This document shows, in pieces, positions 8,499-21,014 of a stretch of 64,000 bases of DNA. This DNA comes from Methylolobus aquaticus (GTDB lineage: Bacteria; Pseudomonadota; Gammaproteobacteria; Methylococcales; Methylococcaceae). The stretch covers positions 56,656-120,655 of the forward strand of contig SEYW01000011.1 of NCBI GenBank assembly GCA_004168015.1, written 5' to 3'. The notes below the pieces were generated by a model. That model had not been told where the DNA came from and searched no databases. It saw only the letters and a list, made by a program, of their open reading frames with translations. The translations under genes were made by a program, and so were the position numbers. Within the stretch, counting starts at the first letter, position 1. Every line of letters begins with the position of its first letter.

Positions 8499-9551
8499 TC
8501 AAAAACTGCTCCCGACCGCTTCGTCCTCTTCCAGCACCCGCGTCGCCGAACCGACCAGCAACGCGTCGGGCGCGCAGGCGACCTTGGCGTTTTTGTCCGG
8601 ATAGGGCAGGGCGTGCAGGAAGTGCCGCATGCAATTGATGCGTGCCCGCTTCTTGTCGTCGGACTTGATCACGGTCCACGGCGCATCGGCAGTGTCCGTA
8701 TGAAAGAACATCGCCTTCTTGGCCTCGGTGTAATCGTCCCAGCGATCGAGCGAGCGGATGTCGATCGGGCTCAGTTTCCAGTGCTTCAGCGGATCGTCAC
8801 GACGGGAGATGAAGCGGCGTAGCTGTTCCGCCCGGCTGACCGAAAACCAGTATTTGAACAGCAGGATGCCGCTGTTGACCAGCATGCGCTCCAACTGCGG
8901 CGTCTGTCGCAGAAATTCAAGATACTCCAGTGGCTTGCAGAACCCCATGACCCGCTCGACACCCGCGCGGTTGTACCAGGAACGGTCCATGAAGACCATC
9001 TCCCCGTGGGTCGGAAAATGGGCGACGTAGCGTTGAAAATACCATTGGCCGCGTTCCATTTCCGTCGGCTTTTCGAGCGCCACGACACGCGCTCCGCGCG
9101 GATTCAGATGTTCCATGAAGCGCTTGATCGTACCGCCCTTCCCGGCCGCATCCCGCCCCTCGAACAGCACGATGATGCGCTGCCCCGACTCCTTGACCCA
9201 GCTCTGTACCTTCAGCAACTCGATCTGCAGTTCCTTCTTGAGCCTTTCGTACTCTCGCCGCCGCATCCGTTCCGCATAGGGATAGCCGGGCGGTAATTCG
9301 GCAAGGTCGCTATCCTCGTCACTACCATGAGGGGCCGTGGCCACCAGATGGGCGGTCGGTGCCTGGCTTACCGCTTCGATCTCGGCAGCTGCAACGGGGT
9401 TCGGTGGCGCCGCGTCGGGCCCGGCGCCGGAGGGCTCCGGGGCAACCGTGGCCGTGCCTTCCGCCACTCGCGTCGCCGGTCTGTTGTCCCCGGCGACCTC
9501 GGCAGCGGGAGAAGCCGGGGCCTTGGCGGCCTTGGTTTTTACTTGCGCCAT
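8499..9551 (-). CDS. ppk2: Polyphosphate kinase 2 (PPK2 family)
   Basis: From ATG 9551 (GGAG 6 nt upstream; a longer frame to 9587 lacks this) the protein has 350 residues. Residues 1-80 are a low-complexity Ala/Pro/Thr extension. The kinase core follows with Walker A FEGRDAAGKGG (residues 130-140), the lid region RGQWYFQRYVAHFP, and Walker B MVFMDRSWYNRAGVERVMGF. WKLSPIDIRSLDRWDDYTEA and WTVIKSDDKKRARIN are typical class I PPK2 blocks. It transfers phosphate between polyphosphate and nucleoside diphosphates in the cytosol. The gene is divergent from the CorA gene and convergent with DUF2934. The disordered N-terminus is longer than usual. Confidence 0.95.
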   Translation of the reverse strand: MAQVKTKAAKAPASPAAEVAGDNRPATRVAEGTATVAPEPSGAGPDAAPPNPVAAAEIEAVSQAPTAHLVATAPHGSDEDSDLAELPPGYPYAERMRRREYERLKKELQIELLKVQSWVKESGQRIIVLFEGRDAAGKGGTIKRFMEHLNPRGARVVALEKPTEMERGQWYFQRYVAHFPTHGEMVFMDRSWYNRAGVERVMGFCKPLEYLEFLRQTPQLERMLVNSGILLFKYWFSVSRAEQLRRFISRRDDPLKHWKLSPIDIRSLDRWDDYTEAKKAMFFHTDTADAPWTVIKSDDKKRARINCMRHFLHALPYPDKNAKVACAPDALLVGSATRVLEEDEAVGSSF

Positions 9552-9703
9552 CTCAGTCTCCGATGCTTTGGATAGTAATCCCCGCATTTTATCCGAACGG
9601 TCGACCGGGCGAAGACCGCGATCACGGCGCTACCCCCTGGACCAAACTTCCGGCAGCGCCACGGCTTGTGCCCGGTCGTGACTGACGGTTAGCATGCGCA
9701 ACC

Positions 9704-10849
9704 ATGGAAGCGCCGCCGTCGGAACCGCCACCACCGCCGAGCTCCGACGAGGAATCCGTCGGCCTCGCAGCGCTTTGGCCCGACACGTCGCGCACCGGTG
9801 CTGCGCCCGGCATCGAAACGCACGAACTGAGCCTGATCGGATCGGGCCCGAGCGATGTCCGGGTATCCTGTGTGGACTATGGTCTCGATGACTGCGCGTT
9901 CCAGGCCATCGACGATGTCAACGCGTTCGTGGCAGGCCATCGGCCGGAATGGAGCGCGGTCCGCTGGATTCGGGTCAGCGGCCTCACGGACATGGGTGTG
10001 ATTCGCGCGATTGCCGAAAAGTATGCCCTGCACCCGCTGGCCATCGAAGATTTGCTGCATCTGGGACAGCGCCCGAAGGTGGAAGACTACCCCGCGTCGC
10101 CCGAGCACCCGGGCCGGATGTTCATCGTTGCGCAGTTGGTGCGCTGGGTCGGCGGTGTGCTGCGGACCGAACAAATGAGTTTCTTCCTCGGACGCCGAAC
10201 ACTGATCAGCTTCCACCCGCGGGAAGAAGACCTGTTCGATCAGATCGACCATCGGCTCCGCAGCCGGAATTCGCGTTTGCGCCGCCACGATGCCAGTTTC
10301 CTGCTGCATGCCTTGCTCGACGCGATCGTCGATCAGTTTTTCCCGGTGCTGGAGGGCTTCTCCGCACGCCTCGAGGAGCTCGAGGAAACCGTGCTGGTGG
10401 GCGGCAAACCGGAGGTGCTGAGGGACATCCATCGCGCCAAACACGACCTCGTGCTGCTGCGGCGCACGGCATGGCCGATGCGCGAACTGGTAAGCCAACT
10501 GCATCGGGACCACCACGAAGGCCTGTCCGAGACGACGCGCACCTACATGCGCGACGTCTATGACAATCTGATCCAGATCCTCGATCTGCTGGAAACCTAC
10601 CGGGAATTCCTGACGAGCCTGACGGAGACCCACCTGTCCACCGTATCGCAGCGCTTGAACGACATCGTCAAGACGCTGACCATCATCAGCACCATCTTCG
10701 TGCCGCTGACCTTTTTCGCCGGCGTCTACGGCATGAACATGCCGATCCCGGAGAACGAGTCCGAATGGAGCTACCCGCTGTTCTGGGGCTTCTGTTTCGT
10801 ACTCGTCGGCGGGATGTTGTATATGTTTCGGCGCCGTGGATGGCTATAG
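9704..10849 (+). CDS. corA: CorA-family magnesium/cobalt transporter
   Basis: A 381-residue protein with a Pro-rich N-terminal tail (residues 1-25) and a cytosolic domain (WIRVSGLTD, YALHPLAIEDLLHLGQRPK, FFLGRRTLISFHPREEDLF). A long helix leads to two C-terminal membrane segments. The first ends with the selectivity signature YGMNMP (about residues 341-346). The protein finishes MLYMFRRRGWL, basic as expected for a CorA pentamer. It mediates Mg2+ (or Co2+/Ni2+) uptake or efflux across the inner membrane. The length slightly exceeds E. coli CorA because of the N-terminal tail. The stop is followed by repeat copy B. Confidence 0.95.
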   Translation: MEAPPSEPPPPPSSDEESVGLAALWPDTSRTGAAPGIETHELSLIGSGPSDVRVSCVDYGLDDCAFQAIDDVNAFVAGHRPEWSAVRWIRVSGLTDMGVIRAIAEKYALHPLAIEDLLHLGQRPKVEDYPASPEHPGRMFIVAQLVRWVGGVLRTEQMSFFLGRRTLISFHPREEDLFDQIDHRLRSRNSRLRRHDASFLLHALLDAIVDQFFPVLEGFSARLEELEETVLVGGKPEVLRDIHRAKHDLVLLRRTAWPMRELVSQLHRDHHEGLSETTRTYMRDVYDNLIQILDLLETYREFLTSLTETHLSTVSQRLNDIVKTLTIISTIFVPLTFFAGVYGMNMPIPENESEWSYPLFWGFCFVLVGGMLYMFRRRGWL

Positions 10850-10881
10850 GTGCCCAGTTCTTGGCCAGCCGAGGAACGGAC

Positions 10882-11030
10882 CAACGCAGCGTAACCGTTC
10901 ACACCCCCTTGGAGAGGGACCGTCTGCGGGAGGGAACCCGCAGCCGAGCCGACAGGGACGTCTTCACGGCGTCTCTCGTCTCCCCGGCCCCTCCCGGAAC
11001 AGCAGGAGTCTGAACGGTTACAACGCAGCG
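10882..11030. mobile_element. MITE-like element, copy B, with perfect ends
   Basis: The core at 10891-11021 (131 bp) has perfect 11-bp termini, GTAACCGTTCA and TGAACGGTTAC. The direct repeat CAACGCAGCG is present at 10882-10891 and 11021-11030 and shares one base with each terminus, so the target duplication is 8-9 bp. The internal hairpin CTGCGGG-AGGGAA-CCCGCAG (10924-10943) and the flanking CAGGGACG and TTCACGGCGT blocks match copy A. It sits between corA and rfbC and has no coding capacity. Confidence 0.78.
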
Positions 11031-11055
11031 GCTTCCCCCATTCAGGAAACCCCAG

Positions 11056-11595
11056 ATGAAATTCACCGAGACTGAGTTGCCCGGCGTGTGGATCATAGAT
11101 CTCGAGCCGATCGAAGACGACCGCGGCTTTTTCGCGCGGACCTATTGCGCGGAGGAGTTCGCGGCGCACGGCCTGAACACGCATTGGCCGCAGACCAACC
11201 TGTCGCGGACGCTGCGACCGGGAATGCTGCGCGGCCTGCATTTTCAGGCGGAGCCGCATCCAGAGATCAAGCTGATCCGCTGTGCCGTCGGAGCGATTCA
11301 TGACGTGCTCGTCGACGTGCGACCCGACTCACCGACCTTCGGACGCTGGCAGTCCTTTGAACTGACCGGGGCCAACGGCCGGACGCTGTACGTGCCAGGC
11401 GGTTACGCCCATGGGTTCCAGTGCCTTGCCGAGCACTCGGAAGTGTTCTACCAGATGTCGGAGTTCTATTTCGCGGACCTCGCGCGCGGCGTTCGCTGGG
11501 ACGATCCGACGCTGGCAATCGACTGGCCGATGCCCGATCCGTTCCTTTCCCCGCGCGATCGGACGCTGCCTTTCCTGGAGGAACTTGTCCGGTAG
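11056..11595 (+). CDS. rfbC: dTDP-4-dehydrorhamnose 3,5-epimerase family protein
   Basis: A 179-residue cupin-fold sugar epimerase of the usual RfbC length. Diagnostic blocks are DDRGFFARTYC, QTNLSRTLRPGMLRGLHFQ (carrying the catalytic histidine in RGLHFQ), KLIRCAVGAIHDVLVDVR, LYVPGGYAHGFQCL and YFADLARGVRWDDPTLAIDWP. It would epimerise C3 and C5 of dTDP-4-keto-6-deoxyglucose for deoxysugar (O-antigen or exopolysaccharide) synthesis. It stands alone, without rfbABD neighbours, so a related sugar substrate is possible. The start lies 25 nt after the end of repeat copy B, so the repeat lies in its leader or promoter region. Confidence 0.9.
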   Translation: MKFTETELPGVWIIDLEPIEDDRGFFARTYCAEEFAAHGLNTHWPQTNLSRTLRPGMLRGLHFQAEPHPEIKLIRCAVGAIHDVLVDVRPDSPTFGRWQSFELTGANGRTLYVPGGYAHGFQCLAEHSEVFYQMSEFYFADLARGVRWDDPTLAIDWPMPDPFLSPRDRTLPFLEELVR

Positions 11596-11850
11596 CAGGA
11601 CGAGATTCGCTTCGGCACCTCGGACACGATGAGAGACGGGATGTCCGGCCCTGAACCTGAGGTCCCCGAGGACCCGAGCGGTCGCGGGCGGCTCTCACCC
11701 GAACCGATTGACGTCCGGTGAGGCCATGGAAGCCCGACAGCACAGAAAGCCGGCAATGAACGTAATCCGTCATTCCGCAACAACGGATACAGCACAGTCC
11801 AGGATCGGCCCCGCGGCGCACATGGAGCCGCAGCACCTCCGATCGAAGCC

Positions 11851-15675
<3,825 letters not shown>

Positions 15676-15679
15676 GCAC

Positions 15680-16369
15680 TCAGCGCGGACGCGAGGGCAC
15701 CGTGGCGGCCGTACCGCCGAAGTCGGTGGGCGCCGGCAGGGATTCCCGCCGCGCCTTGTCGAGGGCCTGGCGGTGATTAAGATCGGCCGGAATGAACTCG
15801 ACCGGTTTGCCCGAGCGCTGCGCGGCGATCATCTCATCGCGCGCGACATCACCGCCACCGATCGCGACGAGAACATCGCTGTTCTCGACCATCGCCTGCG
15901 AGGTCGGCGACAGGAGCGCAGTCCCTTTGAGGAAACCGCCCCAGGTGGGGTCCGGGACGAAGAACACCCGGTCGACATGGGGGGAAAGCGGCACGCGTTC
16001 GATGAGCGCCTTGGTCGACACGATCCCGGTGGTCGGAAACCCCCTGTCCTTCGCCAGTGCATACACGGCGCCGATCCCCTCGGCGGTCGCGCCGCCGTTG
16101 ACGATCGTGGACTTCGGATCGTAGCGCTCGAGAACCCGACGGGCGTGATCCAGCATCGCGGTCGGGTCCTCGTACCCGGCACCCGAATAACCGAGAAACG
16201 TCAACACGCGCAGCTCTCTACCGGCGAAATACGCCCGAACGGCGGCCGGATCCGCCTCCGATGCGGTCCTGCCCGGGTCACCGGCGATGGTCATGCCCGC
16301 CGCCAGCAGGATCAGCAGGCCGAGGCACAGTCGATGGCCGCGGAAAGATCGGGCGCGAGCGGAAGTCAT
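15680..16369 (-). CDS. Predicted exported Rossmann-like (SLOG/LOG-like) protein, function unknown
   Basis: A 229-residue protein that I do not assign to a characterised family. It starts with a basic region and a hydrophobic stretch (LCLGLLILLAAGMTIAG) typical of a signal peptide. The rest has nucleotide-binding-like elements: VLTFLGYSGAGYEDP near residue 55, IVNGGATAEGIGAVYALA near 88, and SDVLVAIGGGDVARDEMIAA near 165. This order (strand-Gly loop, NGGATAEG, then IGGGxVxRDE) recalls SLOG/LOG-type Rossmann folds, normally cytosolic nucleotide binders, so export would be odd. It ends 4 bp from the end of the convergent histidine kinase gene. Confidence 0.65.
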   Translation of the reverse strand: MTSARARSFRGHRLCLGLLILLAAGMTIAGDPGRTASEADPAAVRAYFAGRELRVLTFLGYSGAGYEDPTAMLDHARRVLERYDPKSTIVNGGATAEGIGAVYALAKDRGFPTTGIVSTKALIERVPLSPHVDRVFFVPDPTWGGFLKGTALLSPTSQAMVENSDVLVAIGGGDVARDEMIAAQRSGKPVEFIPADLNHRQALDKARRESLPAPTDFGGTAATVPSRPR

Positions 16370-16448
16370 CGATCGTAGCTCCTGGAATCATGGAGGAAAA
16401 AGCTTCACTACATCGGGCCTGGCTCGACGCGACTTCGGATAGGTTCTA

Positions 16449-17150
16449 CTACAAGCTGGCGGCCAATGCGGTCAGCGCCGGCCGCAGTGCGCGCCAGCCA
16501 TCGCCGGGAGCGCCCGAAGTCCCACGCTCCGTGACAATCGGCGGCCGCCCCAGCCAGCGGCTCAGATCGGCCGCGTTGTCCATCTCCGGGTCGCTCAACG
16601 GCTCGGCGCGGTTAAGGACGATTGCGGCCAGCGTCAGGCCGCGGCGTTCGATGGCTTCGACGGTCAGCAGCGTATGGTTGATCACCCCGAGTCGATCGGC
16701 CGCGACGAGCAGCACCGGCAAGCCCAGGGCCGAAGCGAGGTCGGCGTTGAGCGCCCCGGCGGCGATCGGACTGTAAAAGCCGCCGGCTCCTTCGACCAGC
16801 AGAAAGTCGTCGGCGCCGACCCCGGTTCGGCATGCCTGCACCAGATCCTGCAGGGTCAGTCCCGCTCTTGATAGCATCGCGGCCCGCTCGGGCGAAAGCG
16901 CGGGCTCGAACGCATGCGGGCAAATGGTTTCCAACGGAAGATCGAGGCCAGCCGCGGTCCGGAGCGTCAGCGCATCGAGCGGAAGCGGCCGGTCATCGAT
17001 CCGCTTGCAGCCCGACTCCACGGGCTTGCGGGGCTGCACGACGATCCCCCGCTCGCGCAGCAGGCTGGCAACGGCCGCGCCGACCTGGGTCTTGCCGACA
17101 CCGGTATCAGTGCCGGTTACGAACAGCCCCCGCGAGAACGCTCGCTTCAT
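16449..17150 (-). CDS. bioD: Dethiobiotin synthetase
   Basis: From ATG 17150 the protein has 233 residues, the normal BioD size. The longer frame to 17246 overlaps the upstream gene and lacks similarity. The P-loop is FVTGTDTGVGKTQV (residues 10-23). KPVESGCKR is the substrate lysine region, PHAFEPALSPERAA is the classic BioD block, and VEGAGGFYSPI carries the Walker-B-like motif. It closes the ureido ring of dethiobiotin from 7,8-diaminopelargonate, CO2 and ATP in the cytosol. Other bio genes are not in the window. It lies 16 bp downstream of the GH94 gene on the same strand, probably co-transcribed but unrelated in pathway. Confidence 0.95.
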   Translation of the reverse strand: MKRAFSRGLFVTGTDTGVGKTQVGAAVASLLRERGIVVQPRKPVESGCKRIDDRPLPLDALTLRTAAGLDLPLETICPHAFEPALSPERAAMLSRAGLTLQDLVQACRTGVGADDFLLVEGAGGFYSPIAAGALNADLASALGLPVLLVAADRLGVINHTLLTVEAIERRGLTLAAIVLNRAEPLSDPEMDNAADLSRWLGRPPIVTERGTSGAPGDGWRALRPALTALAASL

Positions 17151-17166
17151 CGGGTAACCCACGTGA

Positions 17167-20100
17167 TCATCCGAGCTGCACCTCGAGCCGGTTGTCGCAA
17201 ATGTCGAAATGCTCCGCAAACTGCGCACGGCCCAACAGCGCGCCACCCGTGCGGTAGGGGTTTGGCTCCCGGCTGAAAACGAGCGGCGTCCCGTTCAATA
17301 CGATTTCCTTTGGCCCGTTGCCGGTTTCGCCGAGACGATAGACCACGGTGACCGGACGCTCCCACAACACGATCTCGACCTCCAGGCCATCCAATGCGCA
17401 CGGCAGTACGGGATCCAGCAGCAGCGCCGCATCGCGGAGTTCGAAACCCAGCAGGCGCTGATGGATCAGCCGGGTCGCAATGCCGGCACCGCTCGAATAA
17501 ACGCGCCAACCGCCTTCCAGCGAAACCGTGCCGGCATTGACTTCGTCATAGCGAGCCGAGGCCTCATAGCGGTCGAAGAACGCCGCATCGGAGCTGGAGT
17601 AGTAGCAGTTGGCCTGTCGCAAGGCGGCATGCGGCACAAGTGTGCGGATGGCGATCGGGTTCGCGCGGCACAGCGCATCGAAAAACGCTTCGGCATCGCC
17701 GTGCCGGGCCATGGCCTCCGCGTAGCGAAGATGGGCATGCATGTACATCACGCCGATCTCCCGTCCGAAGAATGAACTGCTCTCGGCCCGCTGAAAATAA
17801 GTTTGTGGACCGCCATGGTAGGGCGGTGGCCGGTCGAACAGACGGGCACCATCAGGCGCCAACAAGTGCGCCTGGATCAGCGCGATGTGCGCACGCGCCT
17901 GCTCCGGCGAAAACAGATCGTTGGCCAAGGCGTGGATCATTGCCAGCAGGCCGTAATGCATCCCGGTGTGCGTGTCGCGGGGATGAACCAGATAACGGGT
18001 TGGGCCGGTTTCCGGAAAATAGGCGAAACCAGTCAGAACGCCATCGGGCAGCAGGTGTTGCTGAAAGTCGGCGAGGATGCGGGGCAGACGGGACTCGATG
18101 GGAGCGGCCAGCGCTTCGCGGCCGACGGTCCGCAGCCCCTGCGCCAGCATCGCCAACATCTGGTGATGCAGGGTCACCGTCCAGGCGCTGCACAGACGCT
18201 CCCGCATGGACGGGTCGGCGGGCTGCAACGAATCATTCCAGTCACCATGGCCATAGGCGGCCAGCGCCGTACCGGGAATGACTCGGCCGTCGATCACGGC
18301 CAGCGCACGCTCGACATGCCCCCAAACCGTCGCCTGCTCCGCACTCTCGTCCCCGTCCGGGTGAAAGTACGGGAGTTCCTGATCCAGAATCGAGGCATCG
18401 GCCGCGGCCACCAGGTACTGCGCCAGCGCCAGCAGGGGCCAGAACACGATATCCCCATGCGAATCGCCGGCGCGAATGCCGCGGTCGCGATCAAAAAACG
18501 TGAACCACTGCGGCCAGTCGCCATCGGGGTTCTGGGCGCGAAACACACGACACAGCAAATCGCGCACCGGCGCGGTCAGGCCGAAGCCGAGCAGCAGCTC
18601 GACCGGACCCTGGCAGATGTCACGTGTCCCCCAACCGCCGCCCGAGAACTGTTCGAGTCCGCGGGGTGCCAGGTAATGCACCATGGCGTTGTGAGCGAAC
18701 CAGGGCAGAATCTCTTCGAGACACAGGATGCCGGCCGCATGCCGGTCGCTGGAACTGGCGCCCGGCCGGATGCGGGCGATCAGCAAGGGCGCCGTCTCGT
18801 CGAGAGACTGTCCGTCGACGCCTCGCGCGAGGCCGGCGCCCTTACCGGATTGGGGTGCCACCAGGTGTCCGCTGAGGTGGAAATCGGCCGATGCGGTCGG
18901 GCCCGTAATGACGACGAGGAATGGTTGATGGCGTGTCTCGCCGTCTGCAAACAACAATTCGTCGCCGCCGATCTGCTCAACGTGGGTTCCCGGACCGGCA
19001 TCGACCCGGAAAAATCCGTCGGGAAACCGCCTTCCTACATCCGACTCCGGGATGGCTTCGAGTACGACCCCGTGACCATCCCGACGGTATCGTACCGGCA
19101 CCGGATCCGCCCCGTCGTCCCCGTTCAACGCGACCCGGTGGGAGAGCAGAAAGCGGCAGGCCGCGCCGGCCAGTACATCGATGGACAGCGACAGCACCGG
19201 ATCTTCGGTACCGGCCGTGCAGGTGATCTCGATCAGCCCCGCCGGATGCTTGTAAAGCCAGCGCGCACCTTCCGGCGTGATTTCAAAGGCTGACGGGGTT
19301 TCCAGCAGATGGAAGGAACCGCGCTGCTCGACGAAGATGCGCTGACCGCCCGAAAGGAACAGGTTCAGGTAGCTCCGGGTCGTGGACAGCAGGCGGTTGA
19401 TGCTCACATGTCCTTGTGTGAGCAGGGAGTTGAACACTCCTTTCATCCACAGCGTCGACGTCAGCGAGGACTCGTCCGGGGTCAGGTGCTGTCCGGTTCG
19501 CAGCAGGTGACCATGCGGGCGCAGCACCTGAAGTTCCTTCGTCTTCAGCACGACATGCCCGTTGGCCCCGGTGAAGAAGGACAACAGATTGCCGGCCTCC
19601 TCTTCCGGCGCCCGACGCTCCTCTCCAAAGAGCTCATCCAGCTCGGCCATCGTCAGGTCCAGGGTCGGCAACGGCTTTGGTGCGCTGAAAAGCGTTGGTA
19701 CAGTGCGCTCGGTCACGGGGTTCCCGGACGGCGATGGCGCCACGGCCTCGGGCAGCGCCAACGCGCGCTCGACGAACACCAGGTCGGCATTGCTGCTGGC
19801 CCCCGGATGATCTGCTTCGAACCAGGTGAAGAAACCGCTGCTTGCCTGTGCCCCGGGAACGAGGAAGATCGGCCGATCCTGGATCGCGGCCAAGGAGTGC
19901 TCGTGCTGGTGACGGACACCCGGCAGAGCCGGTGCCGTCAGCCCGATCGGCAACGCTCCCGCGCGGTGAGCCCGACCATAGAGCTGCAACGCATCGGTCG
20001 CAAAGCCGACACCTTCCCTGAGCGAACCGATCAGCGCCCAGGGCTGGCGTCCACTCATCGGAAGATTCTGCCGCACGGCAAGCAGGGCGCCCTGGTCGGG

Positions 20101-20580
20101 ATGGGTCAGTGGCGTATGGTCCACGTATTGACTGACATAGTATTCGTTCAGCCGTATGGCGCCATAATGCGCCAGAGCCGTATCCTGCACATGGACCAGA
20201 TCGATCAGCGCGGAGCGCGGGCCCACGTTCTGAAGTCCGAGATGCCAGAACCAGGCCGTAGCCGTCTCGGCCAACACGAGAGTCAGTCGATAACGGATAC
20301 CTTGCCATTCTCCGGTTGCTGCCAGCTGACGCCCATCGCAGCCGATGACGCTCGGGCTGGAGGGGCCAAGCAAGGGAACGCAAGCAGTGGTCGCACCGCG
20401 CCGGCGCAAATAGATGTTCGCCAGTCCCCCTTCGACTTCATCGCCGGGAAACAGGTTGAAGGTGATGTCGCCACACGCGATTCGCCGGACAGACCCGTTG
20501 GCGTTGCACTGGATCGACAGGCCGCAAGCGTTTTCGAGAGACGCTGGAAGATTTGCGCGGATGTCTGCAGGACGGTTCAT
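17167..20580 (-). CDS. GH94-family glycoside phosphorylase, 1,2-beta-oligoglucan phosphorylase-like
   Basis: The ATG at 20580 gives 1137 residues, a length typical of long GH94 enzymes such as 1,2-beta-oligoglucan phosphorylase rather than the ~800-residue cellobiose phosphorylases. An N-terminal beta-sandwich (LFPGDEVEGGLANIYLRRRG) precedes the (alpha/alpha)6 barrel. The barrel carries LEEILPWFAHNAMVHYLAPR, SGGGWGTRDICQGPVE (about residue 645), QNPDGDWPQWFTFFDRDRG, DSHGDIVFWPLLALAQYL and AAYGHGDWNDSLQP (about 780). No signal peptide is visible, so it should act in the cytosol, splitting an oligoglucan with phosphate to give glucose-1-phosphate. Specificity is inferred from length and from the opgGH operon 8 kb away. 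AGGGA precedes the start by about 10 nt. Confidence 0.85.
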   Translation of the reverse strand: MNRPADIRANLPASLENACGLSIQCNANGSVRRIACGDITFNLFPGDEVEGGLANIYLRRRGATTACVPLLGPSSPSVIGCDGRQLAATGEWQGIRYRLTLVLAETATAWFWHLGLQNVGPRSALIDLVHVQDTALAHYGAIRLNEYYVSQYVDHTPLTHPDQGALLAVRQNLPMSGRQPWALIGSLREGVGFATDALQLYGRAHRAGALPIGLTAPALPGVRHQHEHSLAAIQDRPIFLVPGAQASSGFFTWFEADHPGASSNADLVFVERALALPEAVAPSPSGNPVTERTVPTLFSAPKPLPTLDLTMAELDELFGEERRAPEEEAGNLLSFFTGANGHVVLKTKELQVLRPHGHLLRTGQHLTPDESSLTSTLWMKGVFNSLLTQGHVSINRLLSTTRSYLNLFLSGGQRIFVEQRGSFHLLETPSAFEITPEGARWLYKHPAGLIEITCTAGTEDPVLSLSIDVLAGAACRFLLSHRVALNGDDGADPVPVRYRRDGHGVVLEAIPESDVGRRFPDGFFRVDAGPGTHVEQIGGDELLFADGETRHQPFLVVITGPTASADFHLSGHLVAPQSGKGAGLARGVDGQSLDETAPLLIARIRPGASSSDRHAAGILCLEEILPWFAHNAMVHYLAPRGLEQFSGGGWGTRDICQGPVELLLGFGLTAPVRDLLCRVFRAQNPDGDWPQWFTFFDRDRGIRAGDSHGDIVFWPLLALAQYLVAAADASILDQELPYFHPDGDESAEQATVWGHVERALAVIDGRVIPGTALAAYGHGDWNDSLQPADPSMRERLCSAWTVTLHHQMLAMLAQGLRTVGREALAAPIESRLPRILADFQQHLLPDGVLTGFAYFPETGPTRYLVHPRDTHTGMHYGLLAMIHALANDLFSPEQARAHIALIQAHLLAPDGARLFDRPPPYHGGPQTYFQRAESSSFFGREIGVMYMHAHLRYAEAMARHGDAEAFFDALCRANPIAIRTLVPHAALRQANCYYSSSDAAFFDRYEASARYDEVNAGTVSLEGGWRVYSSGAGIATRLIHQRLLGFELRDAALLLDPVLPCALDGLEVEIVLWERPVTVVYRLGETGNGPKEIVLNGTPLVFSREPNPYRTGGALLGRAQFAEHFDICDNRLEVQLG

Positions 20581-21014
20581 GCTTGAATTATCCCTGGTTC
20601 TAGTTGTTCTTCGCGGGACGTTCACCGCGTCCCGGTGGTCGCGACGCATCGGCGGCGCGAACGGGTGGTTGAGGACCTAGGGCATCGCGCTACCGACACC
20701 CTGCTCGCCACGAACGCCGCGCTTGATTCGGCGCGCTACATGGTATCAACTTTCGCTCACGCCGAATCTCATACCCGGCGCGTCCAGGCGCACCAGGCGA
20801 CGTTTTCCGGCGGTACACTGCGGCGTGAACTAGAATCTGACGCTAAGGCCCGGGCCCAGACTGCGACGCGCGAGGCATACGTGCCGACCGCTACCGGAAG
20901 TCCCGCTCGTACCCTCGGGTCCAAGAGCACGCCTCCGGCGACGAGGTGCACCGCCGACCCTGCGATCGCCAAAGCCGAAGTTTAATTTCTCTGCGCTTGG
21001 CGAGGGAGTAGACC
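20581..21014. other. Intergenic region between divergent genes
   Basis: These 434 bases lie between the GH94 gene (minus) and the oxygenase gene (plus). They should contain both promoters. I see no gene, repeat or clear hairpin. Confidence 0.5.

Noticed and set aside
17803..20586. Two long plus-strand frames (496 and 425 codons) opposite the GH94 gene
   Set aside because: Both are shadows; the minus-strand translation contains clear GH94 motifs throughout.
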